This document shows, piece by piece, positions 1 through 7,439 of a DNA stretch of 10,405 nt. Both the position numbers and the translations under genes were made by a program. The DNA is from Eubacteriales bacterium (lineage in GTDB: Bacteria; Bacillota; Clostridia; Peptostreptococcales; Anaerovoracaceae). Numbering within the stretch: the first letter of the stretch is position 1; each line of letters begins with the position of its first letter. Below the pieces are notes generated by a model that worked only from the letters and a program-made list of their open reading frames with translations, made no database searches and was not told where the DNA came from. The DNA lies in contig JAQUXD010000019.1 in NCBI GenBank assembly GCA_028692535.1, positions 1-10,405 of the forward strand. The letters are read 5' to 3'.

Positions 1-544
1 GGACCGCCGCCGACGCCGCAAAGACCAGCGCCTGGAACCAAAACACCCATGGCAAATGCTTGTGGAACAGCAGGCCGCCGATGGCCGGGCCCATGGCATA
101 TCCCAGGTTTTGCGCCATAAACAACAGTGAAAAGCTCTCGTATTTATTCTTCTCGTCGCACACATCGGCCACCATGGCCGCCAGTGAGGGAAAAATAAAT
201 CCGTTGGCAAAGAGGCCGGCGATCAGCAACGGAATCACCCAAAAGGTCGCGGCAATGAAACCGGCGGTCACATAGAGCACAAAAATCAGCGCGCAGGACA
301 AAACGAAAGTCTTCTTTCGGCCCATCTGATCTGCCAGACGTCCTCCCGCGGCAGTACCCAGCGCGTTGGCTGCGGCGATGGCAAAGAGGAGGACAGCGGT
401 GGTCATTTCGCTGCAGCCCAAGACGTCGGAAAACAGGAGTGCCGAAAATGCCGCCACACAACTCCCCAGATTGATGAGAAAGCGAACAACCGACAGCACG
501 TAAACCTGACCCGGAAGTCCCCTGAATTGGAGAAAATAGTTCAT
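1..544 (-). CDS. MFS transporter, partial (C-terminus beyond window edge)
   Basis: This is the N-terminal 181 residues of a major facilitator superfamily (MFS) membrane transporter. The gene starts with ATG at 544 and stays open to the window edge, so its C-terminal part is not visible. The loop between membrane segments 2 and 3 carries the MFS signature GGRLADQMGRKK (residues 67-78). A second conserved stretch, AQNLGYAMGPAIGGLLF, lies near residues 144-160. Both occupy the same residue numbers as in the neighbouring transporter at 546-1787, and the N-termini match (MNYFLQFRGLPGQVY against MNYINQFRGLPRQVY), so the two are tandem paralogs. The start lies one base after the neighbour's TAA stop, with a GAGG ribosome binding site at 550-553 inside the neighbour's last codons, suggesting translational coupling. 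It is probably a proton-coupled exporter of the drug:H+ antiporter type. The substrate cannot be told from sequence. Confidence 0.9.
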   Translation of the reverse strand, partial: MNYFLQFRGLPGQVYVLSVVRFLINLGSCVAAFSALLFSDVLGCSEMTTAVLLFAIAAANALGTAAGGRLADQMGRKKTFVLSCALIFVLYVTAGFIAATFWVIPLLIAGLFANGFIFPSLAAMVADVCDEKNKYESFSLLFMAQNLGYAMGPAIGGLLFHKHLPWVFWFQALVFAASAAV

Positions 545-545
545 A

Positions 546-1787
546 TTATCCTCTTCTGCCTGCGATATCCCATCGGTAGACGCCATAGAGACAAACTCCG
601 ATGATCAAACAGACCAGACTATCCACCAGCCATGCCTGCTGATAACTGAGGCTATACAGCATCAGTCCGAAGAGCGGCGGGCCGAAACCCCGACCCAGCG
701 AGCGGGCCATATCGTACAGGGATTGAAAACGAGCACGGTGCGTTGAGGGGGAATGAGCGGCGATGAACACCCCTGCCCCCGTGGAGATCATGATCTCCCC
801 CGCAGTCCAGATAACCACAGCCATATAGAACAGCGGCAATGTGTCTATAAATGCATACAACCCGAAGCCTACACAGTAGAGAACCGTAGCCAGTGCCGTC
901 GTCCTCAGCTGATGATGCTTTTTCGTGTAGCCAATGATGAGAGGCGTGCCCACGACCACACAGAGCGCATTGGTCGTCCAGATAAACCCGGAATACCGTG
1001 AACCGGCCTCCATGCCGAAAGTATCCGACATTTGCAAGGGCAGCATAAAACCGATCATCTGATAGCACATGGTCAGAAAAATCAAGGAGAAAATGAAGGC
1101 AAACAGAGGCTTCCGATCAAAGAGCATGCGAAAGGTGTTCTCCCGCGGCGTCCTGCCAGGACGGGTAACATCCGCGATCTGGGGCGCAATACCGAACTCC
1201 TTGGCCACACCCAGAGAATAGATGTCGGTGGTCGTAAACTGCAAAAACAGGCCGCCGGCCATAAAGATGGACGCCTGGATCAAAAACAGCAAACTCAAAT
1301 GGTCATAAAAAAGCAGGCCGCCGATGGAAGGGCCAAAGGCAAAGCCCAAATTTTGAGCCAAATACAACAGAGAGAAACATTCTGTTCGCTGACTTTCCGG
1401 CGCGCTGTCGGCCACCATGGCCGACAGGATCGGATAAGATGCGCTGCCGATGATGGACGATAAAAAAATAAAGGGCAGCATCTCCCGGGTACCGGCGACA
1501 GTGGACGTAAGTGCGTATAAGGTGGAAGTGAGAATCGTACAGATCATATAGACCCGTTTACGACCGTAGTGATCTGCCAGTTTTCCGCCCACGATAGCGC
1601 CGGCCACGCTGCTCAGAGCCATGAGCAGGAATGCCAACCCTGCCTGAAATTCAGTAAAACCGAGGATCCGGGTCATAAGCAAAGAAAAAAACATGAAAAT
1701 CATGCTTCCGATGCCGATGATCATGCGGGCCAGACAAATACAGTAGACTTGTCTGGGCAGCCCGCGAAACTGATTGATGTAGTTCAA
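546..1787 (-). CDS. MFS transporter (DHA1-like efflux family)
   Basis: This is a complete 413-residue major facilitator transporter, the usual size for a 12-helix member. Hydrophobic segments fill both halves, with a more polar central loop near residues 187-225. Motif A, GGKLADHYGRKR, is at residues 67-78, and the motif C-like NLGFAFGPSIGGLL is at 146-159, as in drug:H+ antiporters. Substrate is unknown; multidrug or metabolite efflux is inference from the family. The start is TTG at 1787. It is favoured because the resulting N-terminus aligns without gaps with the ATG-started paralog next door, and because the next Met is residue 22, inside the first helix. Three codons upstream, in the same frame, lies the TAG stop of mrnC. 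The ribosome binding site AAAGGAG (1800-1806) sits inside mrnC with a rather long spacing of 12 nt. The gene ends one base before the next transporter. Confidence 0.93.
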   Translation of the reverse strand: MNYINQFRGLPRQVYCICLARMIIGIGSMIFMFFSLLMTRILGFTEFQAGLAFLLMALSSVAGAIVGGKLADHYGRKRVYMICTILTSTLYALTSTVAGTREMLPFIFLSSIIGSASYPILSAMVADSAPESQRTECFSLLYLAQNLGFAFGPSIGGLLFYDHLSLLFLIQASIFMAGGLFLQFTTTDIYSLGVAKEFGIAPQIADVTRPGRTPRENTFRMLFDRKPLFAFIFSLIFLTMCYQMIGFMLPLQMSDTFGMEAGSRYSGFIWTTNALCVVVGTPLIIGYTKKHHQLRTTALATVLYCVGFGLYAFIDTLPLFYMAVVIWTAGEIMISTGAGVFIAAHSPSTHRARFQSLYDMARSLGRGFGPPLFGLMLYSLSYQQAWLVDSLVCLIIGVCLYGVYRWDIAGRRG

Positions 1788-1793
1788 TGGATG

Positions 1794-2198
1794 CTACCGC
1801 TCCTTTTCTTTGAGTTCCGGATCTTCCACGGTCGTCGCCGCACATTCCAGAACTGTTTCCAGCCGCTCGCTGCGGCCGCTGAGATAGAGATAACCGATCA
1901 ATGCTTCAAAGGCGGTGGCCCACTTGTAGGTGACCGCGTCGGCATGACGCGGTTTCGTGGCAGATTTCCGGTTTCGGGCCCTTCGAACCAAAGCCTGTTC
2001 CTCTTCTGTGAGTGAAGGCAGAATCCGGCGCACCGCTTTGGCTTGTCCCTGAGCGCAGACATAGGGGACTGCCGCCCGGTGGAGTCGGTCCGCATGACTG
2101 ACACCCAGGCGGATCACATGTTCTCTGATATAGGTTTCATAGATCGCATCACCCAGGTATGCCAGGGCAGTGGTATTCATTTTCTCCGGTGCGGTCAT
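1794..2198 (-). CDS. mrnC: Mini-ribonuclease III
   Basis: MrnC is a cytoplasmic double-strand-specific endoribonuclease that resembles the catalytic domain of RNase III without its dsRNA-binding domain. In Bacillus subtilis it matures the ends of 23S rRNA. The 134-residue protein has the family landmarks: LAYLGDAIYE (residues 12-21, with the metal-binding acids D17 and E21), RRARNRKS (72-79) and TYKWATAFEALIGYLYLSG (90-108, with the second acidic site at E98). Its length is normal. The ATG at 2198 has a GGAG about 7 nt upstream and follows the yfcE stop by 8 nt. A second ATG at 2180 (residue 7) is possible, but its GGAG is only 3 nt away. The place after cysS matches the cysS-mrnC pairing of other Bacillota, here with a phosphodiesterase between. 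The rlmB methyltransferase gene that often follows is absent and transporters come next. Confidence 0.93.
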   Translation of the reverse strand: MTAPEKMNTTALAYLGDAIYETYIREHVIRLGVSHADRLHRAAVPYVCAQGQAKAVRRILPSLTEEEQALVRRARNRKSATKPRHADAVTYKWATAFEALIGYLYLSGRSERLETVLECAATTVEDPELKEKER

Positions 2199-2206
2199 GA
2201 TCGCTC

Positions 2207-2749
2207 CTAAGCCCTGTCGGACTGGTTCAACATGTCATAGAGCTTTCCGCCTCTGACGACGGGCGCGGGATCCCAAAACAGGATGGAGGCCCGAAATATT
2301 CCTTCTTCCAGCGTGAGCAACGCATAACTGGCCCGTCCGCCCAGCGGGCGGGTGAGGCTGCCGGGGTTGAGCAGATGAACGCCCTCCGCAAACTCCAGAC
2401 AGGGGATATGGGTATGTCCGAAGATCGCCGCTCTGCACTCCAGCTCCAACGTCCGATACAAAAGCTTGGACAAGCCGGACTTGACCGATTGCCGATGACC
2501 GTGGGTCAGAAGGATCGGACCGTAGGGCGATGCCCAGATCCTGTGATCCGGCAAATCGGATGCGCCGTCCATGTTGCCGGAAACCGCAGTGACCGGCGCA
2601 TTGAGACGATGCGAGATCCTGGCGGCATCTTCCGTCAGATCACCCAGATGAAGAATCCCGTCCAAGGGCGCTTCCTTGCTGTGCTTTCCCCAGATCTGAA
2701 TTGCGGTCTCGATCCGACCATGTGTATCGCTGATCACGAGATATCGCAT
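2207..2749 (-). CDS. yfcE: YfcE/MJ0936-family metallophosphodiesterase
   Basis: This is a 180-residue calcineurin-like phosphoesterase of the small YfcE class, which hydrolyses phosphodiester bonds with two metal ions, usually Mn2+. The physiological substrate of this class is not firmly known. All expected metal ligands are visible: SDTHG (D8, H10), HLGD (D37), SGNMD (N59), THGH (H83) and GHTH (H112, H114). The frame stays open upstream to 2842, inside cysS, but I chose ATG at 2749: the domain begins at once with MRYLVISDTHG as in the family, and an AGGAG lies 6 nt upstream. The start is one base after the cysS TGA stop, so the two are probably translationally coupled. It ends 8 nt before mrnC. 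The protein is soluble and cytoplasmic. The symbol is by family resemblance; the exact substrate is unknown. Confidence 0.88.
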   Translation of the reverse strand: MRYLVISDTHGRIETAIQIWGKHSKEAPLDGILHLGDLTEDAARISHRLNAPVTAVSGNMDGASDLPDHRIWASPYGPILLTHGHRQSVKSGLSKLLYRTLELECRAAIFGHTHIPCLEFAEGVHLLNPGSLTRPLGGRASYALLTLEEGIFRASILFWDPAPVVRGGKLYDMLNQSDRA

Positions 2750-2750
2750 G

Positions 2751-4148
2751 TCAACTCCTGATGATCTGAACGCCTTGAGGTGTATCCTTGAGCGTGATCC
2801 CGCGAGCAGCCAGCTCGTCCCGAATCGCGTCGGCCCGGGCAAAATCTTTCCGCTTTCTGGCTTCCTGGCGCTCTTCGATCAGTTTCTCGAGGCCTTCGTC
2901 CAGCTGATCGTCCTTCTCTTTTCGAAGAAGTCCCAGCACGCCGGTCAATTCGTCCAACAGACTCAGCGCTTCCTCGGCAAACGCTTGGGAAGCTCCGGCC
3001 TGCATATCGGTATTGATGTCCCGAATCAGCTCAAATATAGCACTGATGGCATCGGCTGTGTTCAGATCATCGTCCATAGCGGCGATGAATTTCTCTCGAT
3101 ACTGGCCGTATCCATTAATTTTTTGTTTTTCTTCTGTTGTAAGACTGCCCGAGCCGGTGTCGATCAGATGAATCAGATTGCCCTTGGCATTCTTCATTCG
3201 CTCCAACGCGCTCTTGGACTGCTCCATCAGATCGCGACTGAAGTTGATCGGTCCTCTGTAATGGCCGGAGAGCAGGAAATAGCGCAGCACTTCTCCGTCA
3301 TATTCTTTCAGAATATCCCGTACCGTGAAAAAATTGCCCAGAGACTTGGACATTTTCTCGTTGTCCACGGTAATGTATCCGTTATGCATCCAGTAGCGTG
3401 AAAACGGCTTGCCGGAATAGCCCTCGGATTGGGCAATCTCATTTTCGTGATGAGGGAATTGAAGATCCTGACCGCCGGCATGCAGGTCGATGGTCTCGCC
3501 GAGATACTTTCTGGACATGGCCGAGCACTCGATGTGCCAGCCGGGACGGCCCCGGCCCCAAGGAGAATCCCAAGCCATCTCGTCTTCTGCCTTCTGGGCT
3601 TTCCAGAGGGCAAAATCCAGAGGATCCTGCTTGCGTTCATCCACATTGACCCGGGAGCCGGCCTCCAGTTCCTCGATGTTCTGTTTGGACAGCTTGCCGT
3701 AATCCGGAAACTTTCTTGCGCTGTAGTACACATCTCCGTCCACTTCGTAGGCCAGCCCGTTTTGGATCAGGCCTTCTACGAAAGCGATGATCTCGGGAAT
3801 GGTCTCCGTCACTCTGGGATGGACGGTAGCCGGCGTAACATTCAGGGCCTCAACGTCTTCGAAATAGGCTTTGATATACTTGTCACCCACTTCGTAGGGG
3901 CTGATCCCCTCTTCTCTGGCGCGGTTGATGATTTTGTCGTCCACGTCGGTGAAATTTTGAACGAAGCAGACTTTTTCGCCCCTATATTCAAGATACTTGC
4001 GCATGGTGTCAAAGACGACAAAAGGCCGGGCATTCCCGATGTGGATGTAGTTGTACACCGTAGGGCCGCATACATACATCCGAATCTCATTTTTATCTAA
4101 CGGAATAAAATCTTCCTTTTTTCGCGTCAGGGTATTATATACTCTCAT
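2751..4148 (-). CDS. cysS: Cysteinyl-tRNA synthetase
   Basis: CysS is the cytoplasmic class I aminoacyl-tRNA synthetase that activates cysteine with ATP and loads it on tRNA-Cys. At 465 residues it has the normal bacterial length. The zinc site that selects cysteine is complete: C27 in YVCGPTVYN, C208 in GWHIECSAMS, and H233 and E237 in FPHHENEIAQSEG. The ATP-binding signatures are present as HIGN (36-39) and KMSKS (265-269). The C-terminal part (about 300-465) is the helical tRNA-binding region. The ATG at 4148 has a GGAG about 7 nt upstream and follows the M23 peptidase gene after a 50-nt spacer that can fold into hairpins (listed separately). No T-box leader is present; the spacer is far too short. 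The gene ends one base before the phosphodiesterase gene, whose ribosome binding site lies in the last cysS codons. Confidence 0.98.
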   Translation of the reverse strand: MRVYNTLTRKKEDFIPLDKNEIRMYVCGPTVYNYIHIGNARPFVVFDTMRKYLEYRGEKVCFVQNFTDVDDKIINRAREEGISPYEVGDKYIKAYFEDVEALNVTPATVHPRVTETIPEIIAFVEGLIQNGLAYEVDGDVYYSARKFPDYGKLSKQNIEELEAGSRVNVDERKQDPLDFALWKAQKAEDEMAWDSPWGRGRPGWHIECSAMSRKYLGETIDLHAGGQDLQFPHHENEIAQSEGYSGKPFSRYWMHNGYITVDNEKMSKSLGNFFTVRDILKEYDGEVLRYFLLSGHYRGPINFSRDLMEQSKSALERMKNAKGNLIHLIDTGSGSLTTEEKQKINGYGQYREKFIAAMDDDLNTADAISAIFELIRDINTDMQAGASQAFAEEALSLLDELTGVLGLLRKEKDDQLDEGLEKLIEERQEARKRKDFARADAIRDELAARGITLKDTPQGVQIIRS

Positions 4149-4158
4149 CTTTATCTCC

Positions 4159-4189
4159 TTTCGGGATGTCCCCCGGGGACGACCCGAAA
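4159..4189 (-). promoter_or_regulatory. Long hairpin abutting the cysS ribosome binding site
   Basis: In the 50-nt spacer between the M23 peptidase and cysS, the minus-strand RNA can form a 12-bp interrupted stem. TTTCGGG pairs with CCCGAAA (7 bp), followed by a 2x2 mismatch, then GTCCC pairs with GGGAC (5 bp) around a 3-nt loop. The last three A's of the 3' arm are also the first A's of the AAAGGAG that serves cysS, so folding should touch ribosome access. There is no U-tract after the stem, so it is not an intrinsic terminator. A role in translation control, RNA processing or RNA stability is inference. Confidence 0.5.
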
Positions 4190-4194
4190 GGTCG
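4180..4194 (-). promoter_or_regulatory. Short alternative hairpin in the cysS leader
   Basis: The minus-strand sequence CGACC-TTTCG-GGTCG forms a perfect 5-bp stem with a 5-nt loop. It uses bases 4180-4189, which also form part of the 5' side of the longer hairpin at 4159-4189, so the two folds exclude each other. Directly 5' of it, overlapping the M23 peptidase TAG stop, is a full Shine-Dalgarno-like TAGGAGG (4195-4201) with no usable start codon within reach. Whether the switch is used is not shown by the sequence. Confidence 0.35.
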
Positions 4195-4198
4195 CCTC

Positions 4199-5227
4199 CT
4201 ACAGGTAGTCCATGGGATCCAGTGTCGCTCCGTTGAGACGGAGTTCAAAGTGCAAATGATTTCCGGTCGTCCTGCCGGTATTCCCCACCGTTCCGATATA
4301 ATCACCGGCATCCACAGTCTGCCCCAAAGTCACGTCCATGGACCGGCAATGGGAGTAGTAAGTCTGTACGCCGCCTCCGTGGTCGATGATGATCAGATTC
4401 CCATAGGAACCGCCGCTGCTCACTTGAACGACCACACCTGAAGCAGCCGCCACGATGGGCGTACCTCCCGGATTATAAAGGTCCACCCCCAGATGATATC
4501 CGGTCTCGGACCGGCTTTCGCCGTAAGCGGAGGTGACGTTCAGCGCCACCGGCGGGATGAATGACAATGCGAAGCGGATCTGCCCCTCTTCTGTAAAAGT
4601 GAGTCCTTTGGAGCCGGTGTGCTCCTCTGCCGTAAGGATCAGCTTGATGTCGGAAATATCCCGGGAAACGACACGGTCGTTCTCCATCGTCAGTATGATG
4701 CTGTATTCCCGAAGGCCCGTATAGCGCTCTGCTTTGATCTTGTCGAACACGTCGATGGCAGGCACTTCTTCCGTATACGCCGGCCCGACCTCGACCTCGC
4801 GGGTCTGTATGTACTTTTGCCTGGACAGCACTGTAAGCAGAGGTGTATTTCGCTGCAGAATGTAGGCCAAACCGGCCTCGACGTTCTTTGCCTCTTGCAG
4901 GATGATGTCGCAGGCTTCAACCGTTACCCGTCCCCGGAAGCCGATATCCAGAATTTCGGCGCCTTCCAATTGATAACGTTCTTGTACACCCTCGAGGATA
5001 TCCAAAGCGTCCTGCTCCGTCATCGTGGAAACAACGCGAAGGCCATCCGACACGATGGCGAACCCTTCGGTACGATACCCCGCTTCTGCCGGCGTCCACA
5101 TCAGAGATGTAAAGAGAAGGGCAAGGGATACGATGAAGATTGCAGTCAGGATCGAGGGATTGCAGGACTTCTGACATCGGGCTTTGACCGATCCCACAAG
5201 CTGCAGTTCTCTCTTAGGAAATTTCAT
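4199..5227 (-). CDS. Exported M23-family (LytM-type) zinc metallopeptidase
   Basis: This 342-residue protein ends in a peptidoglycan-cutting M23 endopeptidase domain (about 225-342). The zinc ligands H245 and D249 (YHLGVD) and H326 in NHLHFEL are present, as are H293 (YYSHC) and the first histidine of the HLH pair (H324), so the enzyme should be active. The N-terminus has a basic stretch, a hydrophobic helix (about 26-43) and a possible signal peptidase site after AEA (47-49). It therefore acts outside the membrane on the wall, either released or anchored. Residues about 140-200 resemble a G5 domain, often found next to M23 domains; that is a tentative call. The ATG at 5227 overlaps the end of the PPIase gene by 14 bp and lacks a clear ribosome binding site, suggesting coupled re-initiation. 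A GTG at 5197 (residue 11) is a weaker alternative start. Confidence 0.9.
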   Translation of the reverse strand: MKFPKRELQLVGSVKARCQKSCNPSILTAIFIVSLALLFTSLMWTPAEAGYRTEGFAIVSDGLRVVSTMTEQDALDILEGVQERYQLEGAEILDIGFRGRVTVEACDIILQEAKNVEAGLAYILQRNTPLLTVLSRQKYIQTREVEVGPAYTEEVPAIDVFDKIKAERYTGLREYSIILTMENDRVVSRDISDIKLILTAEEHTGSKGLTFTEEGQIRFALSFIPPVALNVTSAYGESRSETGYHLGVDLYNPGGTPIVAAASGVVVQVSSGGSYGNLIIIDHGGGVQTYYSHCRSMDVTLGQTVDAGDYIGTVGNTGRTTGNHLHFELRLNGATLDPMDYL

Positions 5228-5702
5228 CGATCGTTACCGTTTTCATCCGCTGATCTTCCACGGGTCTGTCCTGTCTGTTCCGGGGGACTGAGACGATTTT
5301 TCTTGCTACCTCCAGCCCTTCTGTCAAGCAACCGAAGGCGGCATACTGGCCATCCAAATACGGCGCGTCAGCTACCATTATAAAAAATTGAGATCCGGCG
5401 GAATCGGGGGCGGCCGACCTGGCCATGGACAAGACGCCGGCTTTGTGCGCCAAATCATTTGGGAAGCCGTTTGAAGAGAATTCTCCCTTGATCGAATATC
5501 CCGGGCCGCCTGTTCCCGTGCCCTCTGGATCGCCGCCCTGGATCATGAAACCGGGGATCACGCGGTGAAAGATCAGCCCGTCATAAAATTGCTCGCGAAT
5601 CAGCTTTTCGAAATTTGCCACCGTCGCCGGCGCGATATCCGGAAACAGCTCTGCTTTCATGATGCTGCCGTTTTCCATCTCGATCGTTACGATTTTTGCC
5701 AT
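5214..5702 (-). CDS. Cyclophilin-type peptidyl-prolyl cis-trans isomerase
   Basis: This 162-residue single-domain cyclophilin catalyses cis-trans rotation of X-Pro bonds during protein folding. The active-site block FHRVIPGFMIQGGD is at residues 45-58 (catalytic R47, with F52, M53 and Q55), and SQFFIMVADAPYLDGQYAAFG spans about 104-124. Tyrosines stand where human cyclophilin A has W121 and H126, which predicts weaker cyclosporin binding; this follows from knowledge of the family. No signal peptide or membrane segment is visible, so it should act in the cytoplasm, unlike the exported peptidase encoded next. The ATG at 5702 shares one base with the proS TGA stop and has GAGG about 6 nt upstream. 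Its 3' end overlaps the peptidase gene by 14 bp. The tight overlaps suggest coupled translation of proS, PPIase and peptidase. Confidence 0.95.
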   Translation of the reverse strand: MAKIVTIEMENGSIMKAELFPDIAPATVANFEKLIREQFYDGLIFHRVIPGFMIQGGDPEGTGTGGPGYSIKGEFSSNGFPNDLAHKAGVLSMARSAAPDSAGSQFFIMVADAPYLDGQYAAFGCLTEGLEVARKIVSVPRNRQDRPVEDQRMKTVTIDEIS

Positions 5703-7438
5703 CAGTATCCTCTTTCCTCTGTGCGGACCCGTTCCAACGTCTGTGCGATGGCCTCGCCGGTCTGCATCTCGATGTATTCCTTCTCTCTTCTGAGTTTAAA
5801 CTCTACCAAGTTATCTCCTGCCTTTTTCCCTACCGTGATCCGGATCGGAAAGCCCAGCAGATCTGCGTCCTTGAATTTTACGCCGGGGCGTTCATCCCGG
5901 TCATCCAGACAGACTTCCACGCCGGCTTTTGTAAGCTCGTCGTAGATCCTGCCGGCCAAAGCCGTCTGTGTTTCGTCCTTCATATTTACTTGCACCAGCA
6001 TCACGTGGTAGGGCGCCACCGCCATGGGCCAGATGATCCCGTCTTCATCGTGGTGCTGCTCCACCACGGCGGCCAGCGTTCGTGTAACGCCGATCCCGTA
6101 GCAACCCATAACGATGGGATGTTCCTGCATATTTTCATCTTTATAGTAAGCGTGCATGGATTCGGAGTATTTGGTGCCCAGCTTGAACACTTGGCCCACT
6201 TCGATGCCCCTGGCAACTCTGACCGGCTCACCGCATACCGGACAGGGATCGCCCTCCTGAAGCAGCTTCAGATCCACGATCAGGTCCGCTTTATAGTCTC
6301 TACCGTAATTGACGTTGATCAGATGGTATCCTTCTCTGCAAGCGCCGGCGCACAGGTTCTTGGCTGCCACCAATTCGGTATCCACAATGATCATACAGTC
6401 GTGGAGACCTGTGGGGCCGGTAAAGCCGCCGACACATCCCGTGGCTTCGTGCATGGCCGATTCATCGGCAAATTCCACGGCAAAATCCGGAACGTTCAGC
6501 GCATTGATCAGCTTCGTCTTATTGAGCTGCCGGTCTCCGCGGATAAAGACCGCCACATAGTCGGGCTTTGCGTCCTCTCCTCTGTATACGGTAAAAAGCA
6601 GTGCCTTGATCGTCTGATCCTTGGAGATGCCAAGATATTCTGCCACGGCATCGATGGTTTTGGTCCCGGGAGTTTCCACCTCCTGCAGCGGGAGTTCTTC
6701 GGCCTGGAGCATCACTGCATCTTTGAATTCCGCCCGTTCCGCCGTCGCCGCCATGTCGCAGCTGTCGCAGTAGACGATCTCGCTTTCGCCCACCTCGGAC
6801 AAAGCACAGAACTCATGCGAGTTGCTGCCGCCGATGGCGCCTGTATCGGCTTCCACGGCCCGGTAAGTCAGGCCGCAGCGATCAAATACCTTTTTGTATG
6901 CATCATACATGTCCTGGTAGCTCTTTGCCAGACCTGCTTCGTCACGATCGAAGGAATAGGCATCCTTCATGATGAATTCCCGGCTGCGGATCAGACCGAA
7001 ACGAGGCCGTGCTTCGTCCCGGTATTTGGTCTGGATCTGATAGAGGTTAAAGGGCAGCTGGCGATAAGAGCTCACGTTCTGACGTACCGTGTCGGTGAAC
7101 ACTTCCTCGTGGGTGGGGCCCAGGCAGAAGTCTCTTTCGTTCCGGTCTTTCAGTCGCCAAAGTTCGGGTCCGTAAGCGTACCAGCGGCCGGATTCCTGCC
7201 AAAGCTCCGCCGGCTGGACCGCCGACATCAGGATCTCCTGGGCGCCGGCTGCATCCATCTCCTGACGGACGATGTTCTCTATTTTACGAAGGCTGCGATG
7301 TCCCAGGGGCAGAAAACCGTACACGCCCGATACCAGCTTTCGGATCATCCCGCTGCGAAGCAGCAGGACGTGACTGGAGATCTCCGCCTCGGCAGGGACT
7401 TCCCTTAAAGTGTGCAGATACATGTTGGATGCTTTCAT
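5702..7438 (-). CDS. proS: Prolyl-tRNA synthetase (bacterial type with editing domain)
   Basis: ProS is the cytoplasmic class II synthetase that charges tRNA-Pro. The 578 residues match the bacterial long form. Class II motif 1 lies around LPLGHRSLRKIENIV (44-57), motif 2 around YRDEARPRFGLIRSREF (139-155) and motif 3 at GCYGIGVTRTLAAVVEQ (445-461). GPTHEE (108-113) contributes to the active site. Between motifs 2 and 3 lies the inserted editing domain (about 225-405) that removes mischarged alanine. K278 in TIKALLF corresponds to the editing lysine known from E. coli, and the CDSC and CPVC cysteine pairs (224/227, 399/402) border the insert. The anticodon-binding domain occupies about 475-578. 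The ATG at 7438 is one base after the ispDF TAG stop, with AGGAA upstream. The gene apparently contains almost no TTA, CTA or TCA codons, which leaves a long but meaningless open frame on the opposite strand. Confidence 0.98.
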   Translation of the reverse strand: MKASNMYLHTLREVPAEAEISSHVLLLRSGMIRKLVSGVYGFLPLGHRSLRKIENIVRQEMDAAGAQEILMSAVQPAELWQESGRWYAYGPELWRLKDRNERDFCLGPTHEEVFTDTVRQNVSSYRQLPFNLYQIQTKYRDEARPRFGLIRSREFIMKDAYSFDRDEAGLAKSYQDMYDAYKKVFDRCGLTYRAVEADTGAIGGSNSHEFCALSEVGESEIVYCDSCDMAATAERAEFKDAVMLQAEELPLQEVETPGTKTIDAVAEYLGISKDQTIKALLFTVYRGEDAKPDYVAVFIRGDRQLNKTKLINALNVPDFAVEFADESAMHEATGCVGGFTGPTGLHDCMIIVDTELVAAKNLCAGACREGYHLINVNYGRDYKADLIVDLKLLQEGDPCPVCGEPVRVARGIEVGQVFKLGTKYSESMHAYYKDENMQEHPIVMGCYGIGVTRTLAAVVEQHHDEDGIIWPMAVAPYHVMLVQVNMKDETQTALAGRIYDELTKAGVEVCLDDRDERPGVKFKDADLLGFPIRITVGKKAGDNLVEFKLRREKEYIEMQTGEAIAQTLERVRTEERGY

Positions 7439-7439
7439 A

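Noticed and set aside
2750..2842. An N-terminal extension of the YfcE-type phosphodiesterase into cysS
   Set aside because: The family begins at MRYLVISDTHG, the ATG at 2749 has a good AGGAG, and the extra residues would overlap the conserved end of cysS by about 90 bp.
4149..4201. A T-box leader or intrinsic terminator before cysS
   Set aside because: The 50-nt spacer is far too short for a T-box with specifier loop and antiterminator, and the hairpin is followed by GGAGATAAAG rather than a T-run.
5696..7408. A 570-codon open frame on the plus strand opposite proS
   Set aside because: Its codon boundaries coincide with those of proS, so it stays open simply because proS avoids TTA, CTA and TCA codons. 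The predicted protein resembles nothing known to me and there is no ribosome binding site context. Similar open frames opposite cysS, ispDF and the M23 gene have the same explanation.
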